Notes: generated from the letters alone by a model not told the origin. 6,058 nucleotides of DNA from Deltaproteobacteria bacterium (GCA_003694325.1 RFKJ01000150.1:1-6058), one strand, 5' to 3'; counted from the first letter of the stretch, positions 1-6,051 are shown. Numbers and translations: made by a program.

Positions 1-91
1 CCAGCAGCAGGGCGATCTCGCCCAGCCCCCGCAGGATCCGCCCGATGACCCGGCCCCCGGCCGGGCCGTCCGCCTGGTTTCCCTCGTCCAT
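1..91 (-). CDS. N-terminal fragment of a divergent protein, possibly membrane-associated
   Basis: Reading the minus strand from an ATG at 91-89 gives 30 open codons, MDEGNQADGPAGGRVIGRIL followed by RGLGEIALLL, before the window ends. An AGGAG Shine-Dalgarno sequence (minus strand, 102-98) lies 6 nt before the ATG, which is strong support for a real start. The peptide begins with a short polar, acidic, Gly-rich stretch, then a basic patch (three Arg) and the beginning of a hydrophobic run (IALLL). That would fit a cytoplasmic N-terminus leading into a first transmembrane helix or amphipathic segment, but only five hydrophobic residues are visible. The gene is divergent from the secreted M1-like gene and shares its upstream region. 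Family and function cannot be assigned from 30 residues. The alternative is chance open sequence in GC-rich DNA; the well-placed ribosome binding site argues against that. Confidence 0.66.
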   Translation of the reverse strand, partial: MDEGNQADGPAGGRVIGRILRGLGEIALLL

Positions 92-97
92 CGACGA

Positions 98-102
98 CTC
101 CT
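98..102 (-). promoter_or_regulatory. Ribosome binding site of the divergent gene
   Basis: AGGAG on the minus strand, 6 nt before the ATG at 91-89. It fixes the start of the truncated left-edge gene and is the main reason for accepting that gene. Confidence 0.65.
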
Positions 103-169
103 ATCGTGGCTCCGCCGGGTTCGTGGCCGCGCCAGTCGGCGACCCGCGGGCTACACCAGGGGAGCCACC

Positions 170-174
170 GAGGA
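170..174 (+). promoter_or_regulatory. Ribosome binding site that decides the start of the M1-like gene
   Basis: GAGGA ends 9 nt before the GTG at 184; a second purine-rich run, AGGGGAG, lies just upstream at 158-164. This supports GTG 184 over the in-frame GTG at 106, which would put 26 Arg/Pro/Gly-rich residues in front of the signal peptide and would overlap the upstream control region. Confidence 0.6.
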
Positions 175-183
175 CGACTGCCC

Positions 184-3162
184 GTGACACGCCTGCTGCT
201 CTGGTCGACCCTCAGCCTGCTGCTGCAGTGGATCGCCGCCCGCCCCGCTGCCGCCTCGAACCTCGGCCCCGACGCGGTCGCCGGCACCGCCGCCCCGGGG
301 GCCGCCGGTCCGGCCACCCACTCGCTGGCCTACCAGCAGGCCCTGCGTGACTGGTGGACCGGCGCCGGCCGGCTGTGGCTGGACGAGAGCGCCTACCGGA
401 TCGAGGAGGACCTGGTGGTCCAGGACGGCGTCTGCCGCGCCACCTTGACCCGCGGGATCGCCATCCCGGTGTGGTCGGGCCGCCCGCCGGTCGGCGAACG
501 GATCGTGGGTTTCGTCTACATCGGCGATGGTCGCCTCGAGGTCGACATCCCGGCCCGCGCCGACCGCTGGCGGGTCGCCAACCACGCCGCCCGCACCGAC
601 ATCCTGACCCGCGCCGAGCAGGCGGCCATCGTGCATGGCGGCGCCCCCCTGGCGGTGGGCATCGAGCGCGGCGTCGTGTTGAGCGCCGACCCGGCCCTGC
701 GGGCGTTGCTGGCCGGCCTCGAGCCGGTGGGCGGCGGCACGATGATCCAGCTCCACGACGACGCCGGCGACGGCTCCGACGAGACCTACCTGGTGACCGA
801 CAGCCGGGGTCGGCTGCGGGCCCGGGCGGTCGCCACGAACATGCTGCCCAACCGCCGGCGGCTGCTGCAGCGCTCCGGCCTGGACCCGCGGATCTGGCTG
901 CGCCAGGATCGCCTGCTCACCGACGAGCTGGGCGTCCCTGGCGATGCCGTCCGGTTCGTGGCCGACTGGCGGACCGACCACGCCTTCCGGGTCGCGGCCC
1001 AGCTCGGCGCCGGGGTGGCGGGCAACGACTTCGATCGCTGGCTCACCTGCTTCCGCGATCCCCTGGACCAGGAGGGCCTCGGCTACGCCAGCCAGGCCTT
1101 CGCCCACGGCACCGACCCCGAGGGGATCCACCACTTCGAGCGGTTCAGCGGCATTCCCCTGGCCCCGCCCGACGCCCGTCCCGGTGCATGGCTGGAGGGG
1201 GTGTCGGCCGATGTCACGGTGACCACCCGGCCCAAGGGCTTCGGCAACGAGCGCTTCGTGGATGTCGACGAGATCCTGGAGCTGCGCGCCGTCAACGGCC
1301 CGGTGGCCGGCCTCAGCCTCTCCATGCCCGTGTCCGGCGCCGTTCGCGGCACCTGGCGGCTGCGGTCCCTCCGCGAGGAATCGGGCCGCGAGCTGGCCCG
1401 GGTCGCCCTCACCGAGGACCTGTACGGCCGCGGCAGTCGCAGCGGGACCACGGCCGACCGCCCGGTGGACGGCGAGATCGTCGCCGACGCAGCCAACGAG
1501 GGGACCGATGCCGCCGAGCCGGTCGCCGACGACGCCACCGACGAGGGGTCCGAGGGCGCACCGCCCGCCGCCGGCGGCGGCGAGGTCGGCGGCGGCCTGG
1601 CTCCGGCCACGACCGACGCCCTCGGCAGCGCCGACACGGCACCCCTCGACACCCTCGGCCGCGACATCGAGGCATCCCTGGGCCTCGGCGCCGCCGATGA
1701 GCAGGCGCTGATCCGGGACACCCCCATCGAACACATCGTCCAGGTGGTCCTCCCCGAGCCGGTGCCCGAGGGTGCGACCACCCGGATCCACATCCAGTGG
1801 TCGGCGCGATGGCCCTTCGCCCACTGGAGCAGCGGTCGCGAGGTGCTCGGCGCCACCACCGGCATGCAGCGCGTCGTGCCCGATCCGGTGCCTGCCCCCG
1901 GTGGTTCCCGGTGGGACACCCGGATCCGGGTCGGCCTGCCGGCCGCCGGCCTGTTCTCCCTCGGCGTGGCGGTGGCCGGCGACACGGTGCGGGAGTGGGA
2001 CGAGGACACCTGGAGCTGGATCGAGGCCGCCGGCGAGGGCGTCGGCCATCCCGCCGTGGCGATCGGCCGCTGGCAGACCCAGGTCGACCCGCCGGGCATG
2101 GGGATGCCCGCCGTCCGGGTGCACCTGTTCGCCCGCGACGCCTGGGCCCTGCCCCAGTTCCCGCCCGAGGTCCGGCGCATCGTCAGCTTCTTCGACCGCT
2201 TCCTTCCCAGCCTGCCCCTCGGGGAGATCGAGGTCTTCGAAGGACCCAGCGTGTTCACCGGCGATTTCCTCTCCGGCGACCAGCCGGCCGCCGGCCACGG
2301 CCTGCTCGCCGTCCGGACGGTGAAGACCCGCCGGGTGACCGACCAGTCCCGGATCGACGAGGTCGACCCCTACGCCACCCAGACCATGATCGCCCGCCAG
2401 GTCGCCGCCCAGCACTGGGGGCAGCACCTCCGCCCCGAGAGCAGCCGCGACCTGTGGTTGGTGGACGGGCTGGCCGAGGCCTTCGCGTCCTTCTACGTGC
2501 GGGGCGCCTTCGGCAACGATGCCTACACCGAGCGCATGGAGGCCCTGCGCAAGCTCATCGAGGACCCCGTCGAGTACGCCAGCAACCGCGCGGCGACCAA
2601 TCGCTGGCGACGGTTCCTGTCGCTGACCGGGGCGACGCCGGCCAGCGACGTCTCGCCGGCCATGCGGCGTCGCTACGGCGCCTACGTCGCCGCCGACATC
2701 CTGCGCCTGCACGTCGGCGACCAGGCCTTCTTCTCCGCCCTCGACCACCTCGCTGCGGAGGATCCCGACGGCATCGTCACCACCGTCGAGGTGCAGGCGG
2801 CGCTGGAGGCGGCATCCGGGGAGGACCTGGGCGAGATGTTCGACTGGTGGGTCCACGGAGGCTTCATCCCCAAGGTGCGGGCCGACGTGTGGACGACCCC
2901 CGCCGCCGACGGGACCACCACGGTGCATGGCTGCCTCCACAGCGACCCGCCCTGGGGCAGCTTCGACATCCCCGTCGAGGTCGTCGACCAGGAGGGTGGG
3001 CGCTCGGTCTCGGCGCTGGTCGACATCGACGACGGGCTCGGCCGCTTCGTGGTCGAGGGGCGCCACCCCGATGCCGAGGTCCACGTCGATCCCCTCGGGC
3101 TCGTGGTGGCCTACGCCCGGGACGTCCGCACCGTCCGCCCGGGGCGCTGCGCCCGCGACTGA
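184..3162 (+). CDS. Secreted M1-aminopeptidase-like protein with a degenerate zinc site (predicted pseudo-peptidase)
   Basis: This 992-residue protein starts at GTG 184. Residues 1-24 form a type I signal peptide: Arg3, a Leu/Trp-rich core, then a predicted AAA/S cleavage after Ala24. Residues 40-420 are an N-terminal module containing GFVYIGDG (109-116); from memory it resembles N-terminal regions of some bacterial M1-like proteins, but I cannot name a domain. An acidic Ala/Gly linker follows (about 420-490). Residues 510-645 look like an M1 beta domain, and 660-900 follow the M1 catalytic-domain pattern: RQVAAQHWG (738-746), LWLVDGLAEAF (757-767), an YGAYVAADIL helix near 831, and FDWWVHGGFIPKV (886-898). 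A beta-rich tail ends in EVHVDPLG. M1 enzymes use HEXXH-X18-E to bind zinc. Here H, E, H and the distal E are Arg738, Gln739, Ala742 and Asp761, with the 18-residue spacing intact, and GHGLL (704-708) stands where GAMEN is expected. Peptidase activity is therefore unlikely; a binding or scaffold role outside the cytoplasm is inferred. There are four Cys after the signal peptide (84, 289, 917, 989). M1 kinship is fairly secure; function is unknown. Confidence 0.85.
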   Translation: MTRLLLWSTLSLLLQWIAARPAAASNLGPDAVAGTAAPGAAGPATHSLAYQQALRDWWTGAGRLWLDESAYRIEEDLVVQDGVCRATLTRGIAIPVWSGRPPVGERIVGFVYIGDGRLEVDIPARADRWRVANHAARTDILTRAEQAAIVHGGAPLAVGIERGVVLSADPALRALLAGLEPVGGGTMIQLHDDAGDGSDETYLVTDSRGRLRARAVATNMLPNRRRLLQRSGLDPRIWLRQDRLLTDELGVPGDAVRFVADWRTDHAFRVAAQLGAGVAGNDFDRWLTCFRDPLDQEGLGYASQAFAHGTDPEGIHHFERFSGIPLAPPDARPGAWLEGVSADVTVTTRPKGFGNERFVDVDEILELRAVNGPVAGLSLSMPVSGAVRGTWRLRSLREESGRELARVALTEDLYGRGSRSGTTADRPVDGEIVADAANEGTDAAEPVADDATDEGSEGAPPAAGGGEVGGGLAPATTDALGSADTAPLDTLGRDIEASLGLGAADEQALIRDTPIEHIVQVVLPEPVPEGATTRIHIQWSARWPFAHWSSGREVLGATTGMQRVVPDPVPAPGGSRWDTRIRVGLPAAGLFSLGVAVAGDTVREWDEDTWSWIEAAGEGVGHPAVAIGRWQTQVDPPGMGMPAVRVHLFARDAWALPQFPPEVRRIVSFFDRFLPSLPLGEIEVFEGPSVFTGDFLSGDQPAAGHGLLAVRTVKTRRVTDQSRIDEVDPYATQTMIARQVAAQHWGQHLRPESSRDLWLVDGLAEAFASFYVRGAFGNDAYTERMEALRKLIEDPVEYASNRAATNRWRRFLSLTGATPASDVSPAMRRRYGAYVAADILRLHVGDQAFFSALDHLAAEDPDGIVTTVEVQAALEAASGEDLGEMFDWWVHGGFIPKVRADVWTTPAADGTTTVHGCLHSDPPWGSFDIPVEVVDQEGGRSVSALVDIDDGLGRFVVEGRHPDAEVHVDPLGLVVAYARDVRTVRPGRCARD
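1441..1650 (+). other. Low-complexity acidic Ala/Gly/Asp linker inside the M1-like protein
   Basis: Residues 420-489 of the M1-like protein are dominated by Ala, Asp, Glu, Gly, Thr and Pro, with almost no aromatic residues and a glycine run (AAGGGEVGGG). This is the composition of a disordered linker. It falls between the N-terminal module and the M1-like half, so it probably lets two folded halves move independently. It is not a tandem repeat at DNA level. The boundaries are approximate. Confidence 0.6.
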
Positions 3163-3203
3163 CCGGGACCCGGCGTCGGCGCGGCGGCGCGCGGTGTCCC
3201 GGT
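3162..3203 (+). terminator. GC hairpin directly after the M1-like gene (possible weak or Rho-type terminator)
   Basis: ACCGGGAC (3162-3169) is an exact inverted repeat of GTCCCGGT (3196-3203), beginning at the last base of the stop codon. The 26-nt loop is itself GC-rich and could add about three more pairs next to a one-base bulge. No T-run follows, so a classical intrinsic terminator is not shown. It could instead be an mRNA-stabilising stem or an attenuating structure between the two genes, or chance at this GC content. Confidence 0.35.
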
Positions 3204-3273
3204 GGGACGGGCCGGCACGGCGTCGACAGGCCGAAGCGTCGCACCCGGCTGGTGTCGTCCTCGATCCAACCGC

Positions 3274-3279
3274 TACAAT
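3274..3279 (+). promoter_or_regulatory. Possible -10 element for the lipoprotein gene
   Basis: TACAAT matches the sigma-70 -10 consensus TATAAT at five of six positions and stands out in very GC-rich DNA. It would start transcription about 20-25 nt before the ATG at 3309, a normal short leader. No good TTGACA-like -35 is visible 16-18 nt upstream (the sequence there is close to GGTGTC) and there is no TGn extension, so the call rests on one hexamer and its position. Confidence 0.4.
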
Positions 3280-3298
3280 CGCCTGCCCACCCGGACCC

Positions 3299-3303
3299 TG
3301 GAG
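3299..3303 (+). promoter_or_regulatory. Ribosome binding site of the lipoprotein gene
   Basis: TGGAG lies 5 nt before the ATG at 3309. It decides the start: the same frame stays open far upstream across the M1-like gene, but only this ATG is followed at once by a lipoprotein signal peptide. Confidence 0.6.
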
Positions 3304-3308
3304 CCCCG

Positions 3309-5969
3309 ATGCGCGCCCCGTTCCTCGCAACACTGCTCATCGGCCTGTCACTCGTCGCCTGCCGCAATGATGGAGGCAAGGTCGACGACACCGGCGACGG
3401 AGACGGCGGCGGCACCGACGGCGGCAGCCTCGACGGGGGTGCGGGTGACGGCGGCAGCCTCGACGGGGGCGCCGGAGACGGGGGCGCCGGAGACGGCGGC
3501 AGCGCCGATGGTGGAGCGATCGACGACTGCCCGACCCTGTCGGTCTCCACGACCGTCCTCGCGTTCACCGTCGACAGCGTCGCCGGCACGCAGACCCTGC
3601 CCCTGTCGGTGACCAACGACTGCACCGGCGCGGTGGACCTCGAGCTGACCGCCGAGATCACGGCCGGTTCGGAGTTCTCGGGCGGCGGAGCGCTGACCCT
3701 GGCGCCCGGCGACACCGGCAGCATCGACGTGACCTTCACGCCCGCGGCCCTCGGCGATGCGACCGGCACCCTGACACTGGTCAGCAACGACCCCGATCTG
3801 CCCACCGTCGACGTGGCCCTGACGGGCCGCTACCACGTCGACCAGGATGGCGACGGCTACCAGGACGAAGCGGCCGGGGGCGACGACTGCGACGACTCCG
3901 ACGACTCCGTCCACCCCGCCGACGCCGAGGCCGAACGCGACCTGGCGGACGACGACTGCGACGGCCTCGTCGACGAGGACTTCATCGGCCCCGGCGACCT
4001 GTGGGTCACCGAGATCATGTTCGACCCGGCCGCGGTCGGAGACGGCTACGGCGAGTGGTTCGAGGTGTACAACGGGTCCGGGGGGGCGGTCGACCTCCGC
4101 GGCTGGAGCTTCCGCTCCGACGACGGCGACACCTTCGCCATCGACGAGTCGGTGGTCATCGACGGCGACGACTACCTCGTACTCGGGGTCTCCGACGATC
4201 CCTACCTCAACGGCGAGACCCCGGTCCACTTCGTCTATGACCGGATGGACTTCAGCCTCGCCAACGACGCCGACTCCATCTTCATCTACATGGGCGACAC
4301 CCCGATCTTCGACGTCAGCTACACCACCGACTGGCCGCTGTCCGCCGGCGCCAGCCTGATCCTCGACCCGTTCTACGAGGCCAGTTCCGTCGCCGACCAC
4401 TGGTGTTCCAGCACCACCCCCTACGGGGTCGGCGACCTGGGCAGCCCCGGGACCCGCAACGACGACTGCACCACCGTCGACCGCGACGAGGACGGATACA
4501 CCGAGGAGGAGGGGGACTGCGACGACCTCGACGCCTCGTTCAACCCGGGGCAGCTCGACACCTGGGACGGCCTCGACAACGACTGCGACGGAGCCGTGGA
4601 CCGGGTCACCGAGGACCAGGCAACCAGCCGGGTTCTCGGCGGTGATGGCGACTACCTGGGCGGAGAGGACGGGTTGAGCGTCGGGGACCTGACCGGAGAC
4701 GGCACCCCCGACGTAGCCGTCGGCGGCACCTACACCTCGGAATCGGGCTCCTCCTACTACCCGGGAACGGTCGCGGTGCTCGACGGCAGCGGCTTCGACG
4801 GCTGGGACGACGCCTGGAGCGACATCGACATCGCCCGGGTGGAGGGCGGCAACAACTACAACCGCCTGCACGCGATGTCCCCCCACCTCGGCGACCAGGA
4901 CGGGGACGGCATCGCCGACCTGTTCGTCGCCGGCACCGACTACTACAGCAGCGCATCCTACGGATACGCCCCCGCCGCGGTCCTCATCTTCGGTGGCAGC
5001 GACTTCGGCGGCACCTGGTCCGACAGCTACGACGTGTGGTTCGAGGGGCTGGGCGACTACTACGGCTACGCCCGGGCAGCGTCGGACCACGACTATGACG
5101 GAGACGGCGTCGACGACATCGTCTACGCCAGCTACTACGCCACGTCGGGACGGGAGTTCTACCGCGGGCTGGTGTCGGTGTTCAGCGGGGACGGTCTCGG
5201 CTCCGGCGACACCTACGACCTGGAGACCGACAGCGACCTGTACATCTGGGGAGACGAGGGCTACCAGATGCTCGGCCACAGCATCGGTGGCGGTGATGTC
5301 GACGGCGACGGCTACGACGACCTGTTCCTGGGGGCGCCGGGGTACTACTACGACGACCTCACCCCCGGCACCGTGTACATGATCGACGGTGGTGCCAGCA
5401 CCCTCGGGGGTACCGGCAACGTCGGCCTGGTGTCCACCACCCGGTTCACCGGCACCGACGTCGACGACCGGCTCGGCTATCGCGCCCCCGTGCAGGTGGC
5501 GGACTTCGACGGCGACGACCAGCCCGACATCGCCATCGGCGCACCCGGCCGGGGGACCGTCCACGTGTTCTTCGATGCCGGGGGGTTGTCGGGGGAGGTG
5601 GAGGCCAGCAGCGCCGACGCGGTACTCACCGGGGAGGGACCGGCGTGGTTCGGCGCCTCCCTGGCCACCGCCGATTTCGACAGCGACGGCATGGACGACC
5701 TGGTCGTCGGGGCGCCCGACTACAGCTCCTACACCTACCTGTACTACTACGCCGACGACGGGGGCGGCGTCTACCTGTTCAGCGGCGCGGACCTCGCCGG
5801 CGACCTGGGAAGCGACAGCGCCAGTTGGGCGGCCGAGGGCAGCGACCCCATCGGGCTGGGTTGGAACCTCACGACCGCCGACTTCGACGGCGACGGCAGC
5901 GCCGAGCTGCTCACCACCGGCCCGGGCTACGACACCGACCTCGGCGCACTCTACGTCTTCCAACCCTGA
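3309..5969 (+). CDS. Surface lipoprotein: Asp/Gly tether, ASH-like Ig, MopE motif, lamin-tail domain, MopE motif, FG-GAP propeller
   Basis: This 886-residue protein opens with a type II signal peptide: Arg2, a hydrophobic core and lipobox LVAC with Cys18 as the lipid-modified residue. Residues 19-73 are a Gly/Asp tether. Residues 74-177 resemble a choice-of-anchor-D/ASH-type Ig domain (FTPAALGDATGTL, SNDPDLPTVDVALTG). Residues 178-224 form a MopE-like acidic motif (DQDGDGYQD, DDCDDSDD, DDDCDGLVDED). Residues 229-387 are a lamin-tail domain, seen in EIMFDP, GEWFEVYNGSGGAVDLRGWSF, SLANDADSIFIY and the closing GDLGSPGTRND. Residues 391-431 are a second, more canonical MopE motif (GDCDDLD, NPGQ, DGLDNDCDGAVD). 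Residues 435-886 carry seven FG-GAP repeats. In known families the lamin-tail and FG-GAP domains mediate binding and structure, and FG-GAP loops bind calcium; no catalytic residues are visible. The likely location is the outer membrane facing outward, with a role in adhesion, matrix or ligand binding; surface exposure is inferred. The residue after Cys18 is Arg, so there is no Asp+2 retention signal. Tyrosine is unusually frequent in propeller loops. Domain calls are firm; biological function is unknown. Confidence 0.93.
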   Translation: MRAPFLATLLIGLSLVACRNDGGKVDDTGDGDGGGTDGGSLDGGAGDGGSLDGGAGDGGAGDGGSADGGAIDDCPTLSVSTTVLAFTVDSVAGTQTLPLSVTNDCTGAVDLELTAEITAGSEFSGGGALTLAPGDTGSIDVTFTPAALGDATGTLTLVSNDPDLPTVDVALTGRYHVDQDGDGYQDEAAGGDDCDDSDDSVHPADAEAERDLADDDCDGLVDEDFIGPGDLWVTEIMFDPAAVGDGYGEWFEVYNGSGGAVDLRGWSFRSDDGDTFAIDESVVIDGDDYLVLGVSDDPYLNGETPVHFVYDRMDFSLANDADSIFIYMGDTPIFDVSYTTDWPLSAGASLILDPFYEASSVADHWCSSTTPYGVGDLGSPGTRNDDCTTVDRDEDGYTEEEGDCDDLDASFNPGQLDTWDGLDNDCDGAVDRVTEDQATSRVLGGDGDYLGGEDGLSVGDLTGDGTPDVAVGGTYTSESGSSYYPGTVAVLDGSGFDGWDDAWSDIDIARVEGGNNYNRLHAMSPHLGDQDGDGIADLFVAGTDYYSSASYGYAPAAVLIFGGSDFGGTWSDSYDVWFEGLGDYYGYARAASDHDYDGDGVDDIVYASYYATSGREFYRGLVSVFSGDGLGSGDTYDLETDSDLYIWGDEGYQMLGHSIGGGDVDGDGYDDLFLGAPGYYYDDLTPGTVYMIDGGASTLGGTGNVGLVSTTRFTGTDVDDRLGYRAPVQVADFDGDDQPDIAIGAPGRGTVHVFFDAGGLSGEVEASSADAVLTGEGPAWFGASLATADFDSDGMDDLVVGAPDYSSYTYLYYYADDGGGVYLFSGADLAGDLGSDSASWAAEGSDPIGLGWNLTTADFDGDGSAELLTTGPGYDTDLGALYVFQP
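3417..3518 (+). repeat. Degenerate 30-bp tandem repeat encoding the DGGSLDGGAG tether
   Basis: Two 30-bp units (3417-3446 and 3447-3476) differ at only three positions, all near the unit's end. They are followed by a 15-bp half unit (3477-3491) that copies the second half of unit 2, then a diverged unit at 3492-3518. The period is a multiple of three, so copy-number change would lengthen or shorten the Asp/Gly tether by 5 or 10 residues without a frameshift. The array follows the lipidated Cys closely (residues 37-70) and probably sets the distance of the folded domains from the membrane. Confidence 0.8.
4611..5966 (+). repeat. Seven FG-GAP repeats forming a predicted beta-propeller
   Basis: Seven DxDxDG-type loops begin at residues 460, 529, 595, 663, 732, 789 and 858 (codons starting at 4686, 4893, 5091, 5295, 5502, 5673 and 5880). 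Most are followed by a D(L/I)-hydrophobic-G strand and, after a variable loop, a GxVxVF strand. Spacing is 66-69 residues except between loops 5 and 6 (57). Seven repeats match the seven-bladed propeller of integrin alpha subunits and bacterial FG-GAP proteins. Loops 2, 3 and 4 keep the full DxDGDGxxD pattern and loop 1 is DLTGDGTPD. Loop 6 has Ser for Gly (DFDSDGMDD), loop 5 has Asp for the second Gly (DFDGDDQPD), and loop 7 ends in Glu (DFDGDGSAE). The protein ends just after the last strand, LGALYVFQP, so the propeller is probably complete. Confidence 0.85.
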
Positions 5970-5977
5970 GCGGGCCG

Positions 5978-6015
5978 GGGCTCGCCCCCCTGCACCTCTC
6001 GCGCAGGGGGGGCCC
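5978..6015 (+). terminator. Strong hairpin after the lipoprotein gene, likely terminator
   Basis: Nine bases, CCCCCCTGC (5985-5993), pair perfectly with GCAGGGGGG (6003-6011) around a 9-nt loop. After a three-base bulge (5982-5984), GGGC (5978-5981) pairs with GCCC (6012-6015). The stem starts a few bases past the stop codon at 5967-5969. The tail is C/T-rich (CTCCCTCCCCC), not a U-tract. End-of-gene position and stem strength support termination; Rho-dependent release at the C-rich tail is an alternative. Confidence 0.6.
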
Positions 6016-6024
6016 TCCCTCCCC

Positions 6025-6051
6025 CACCCCGCCTCGGCCGAGGGGGGGGTG
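6025..6051. repeat. Second inverted repeat with a palindromic core
   Basis: The core CCTCGGCCGAGG (6032-6043) is a perfect 12-bp palindrome. It is flanked by CACCCC (6025-6030) and GGGGTG (6046-6051), which also pair, with one unpaired base on the left side and two on the right. A hairpin with a GGCC loop is possible. It may be a second terminator or a bidirectional one serving a gene beyond the right edge. The 8-G run at 6042-6049 could also be a sequencing or assembly weak point. Confidence 0.5.

Larger units (their letters stand above)
92..183. promoter_or_regulatory. Divergent intergenic control region
   Basis: These 92 bp separate two divergently oriented starts (ATG on the minus strand ending at 91, GTG on the plus strand at 184), so both promoters should lie here or overlap the neighbouring coding starts. 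I see no convincing -35/-10 pair on either strand; the sequence stays GC-rich, and the nearest AT-containing hexamer on the plus strand (TACACC, 152-157) has no partner at the expected distance. The region is identified from gene layout, not from recognised promoter elements. Confidence 0.5.

Noticed and set aside
106..183. Earlier GTG start for the M1-like gene
   Set aside because: It would put 26 Arg/Gly/Pro-rich residues before the signal peptide and occupy most of the divergent control region. GTG 184 has a good ribosome binding site and leads directly into the signal peptide.
45..350. Small plus-strand open frame of 101 codons across the first gene's start
   Set aside because: It overlaps the divergent gene start and the M1-like gene, is Pro/Arg-rich, and has no ribosome binding site or recognisable motif.
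354..1700. Plus-strand open frame of 448 codons inside the M1-like gene
   Set aside because: Extreme Arg/Gly/Pro composition typical of an out-of-frame reading of GC-rich coding DNA.
2395..2409. Frameshift or assembly error as the cause of the missing HEXXH
   Set aside because: Flanking residues (QHWG, LWLVDGLAEAF) and the 18-residue spacing are intact in one continuous frame, and at least four separate substitutions would be required.
1797..3308. In-frame upstream extension of the lipoprotein gene to an ATG at 1797
   Set aside because: The extension is an Arg/Pro/Gly-rich shadow of the M1-like gene. The lipobox signal peptide and ribosome binding site place the start at 3309.
151..3333. 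A 1060-codon open frame on the minus strand opposite the M1-like gene
   Set aside because: Its translation is rich in Gly, Val, Asp, Ala and Arg with no recognisable domain or signal peptide, and it mirrors a codon-biased GC-rich gene. The plus-strand gene has a ribosome binding site, signal peptide and M1 motifs.
3417..3518. CRISPR-like repeat array
   Set aside because: The units are directly adjacent with no spacers, keep the reading frame and encode a Gly/Asp tether, so this is a coding minisatellite.
3348..5963. An 871-codon open frame on the minus strand opposite the lipoprotein gene
   Set aside because: It is the Val/Gly/Ala-rich mirror of GAC/GGC-rich Asp-Gly codons. The plus strand has clear FG-GAP, lamin-tail and MopE motifs.
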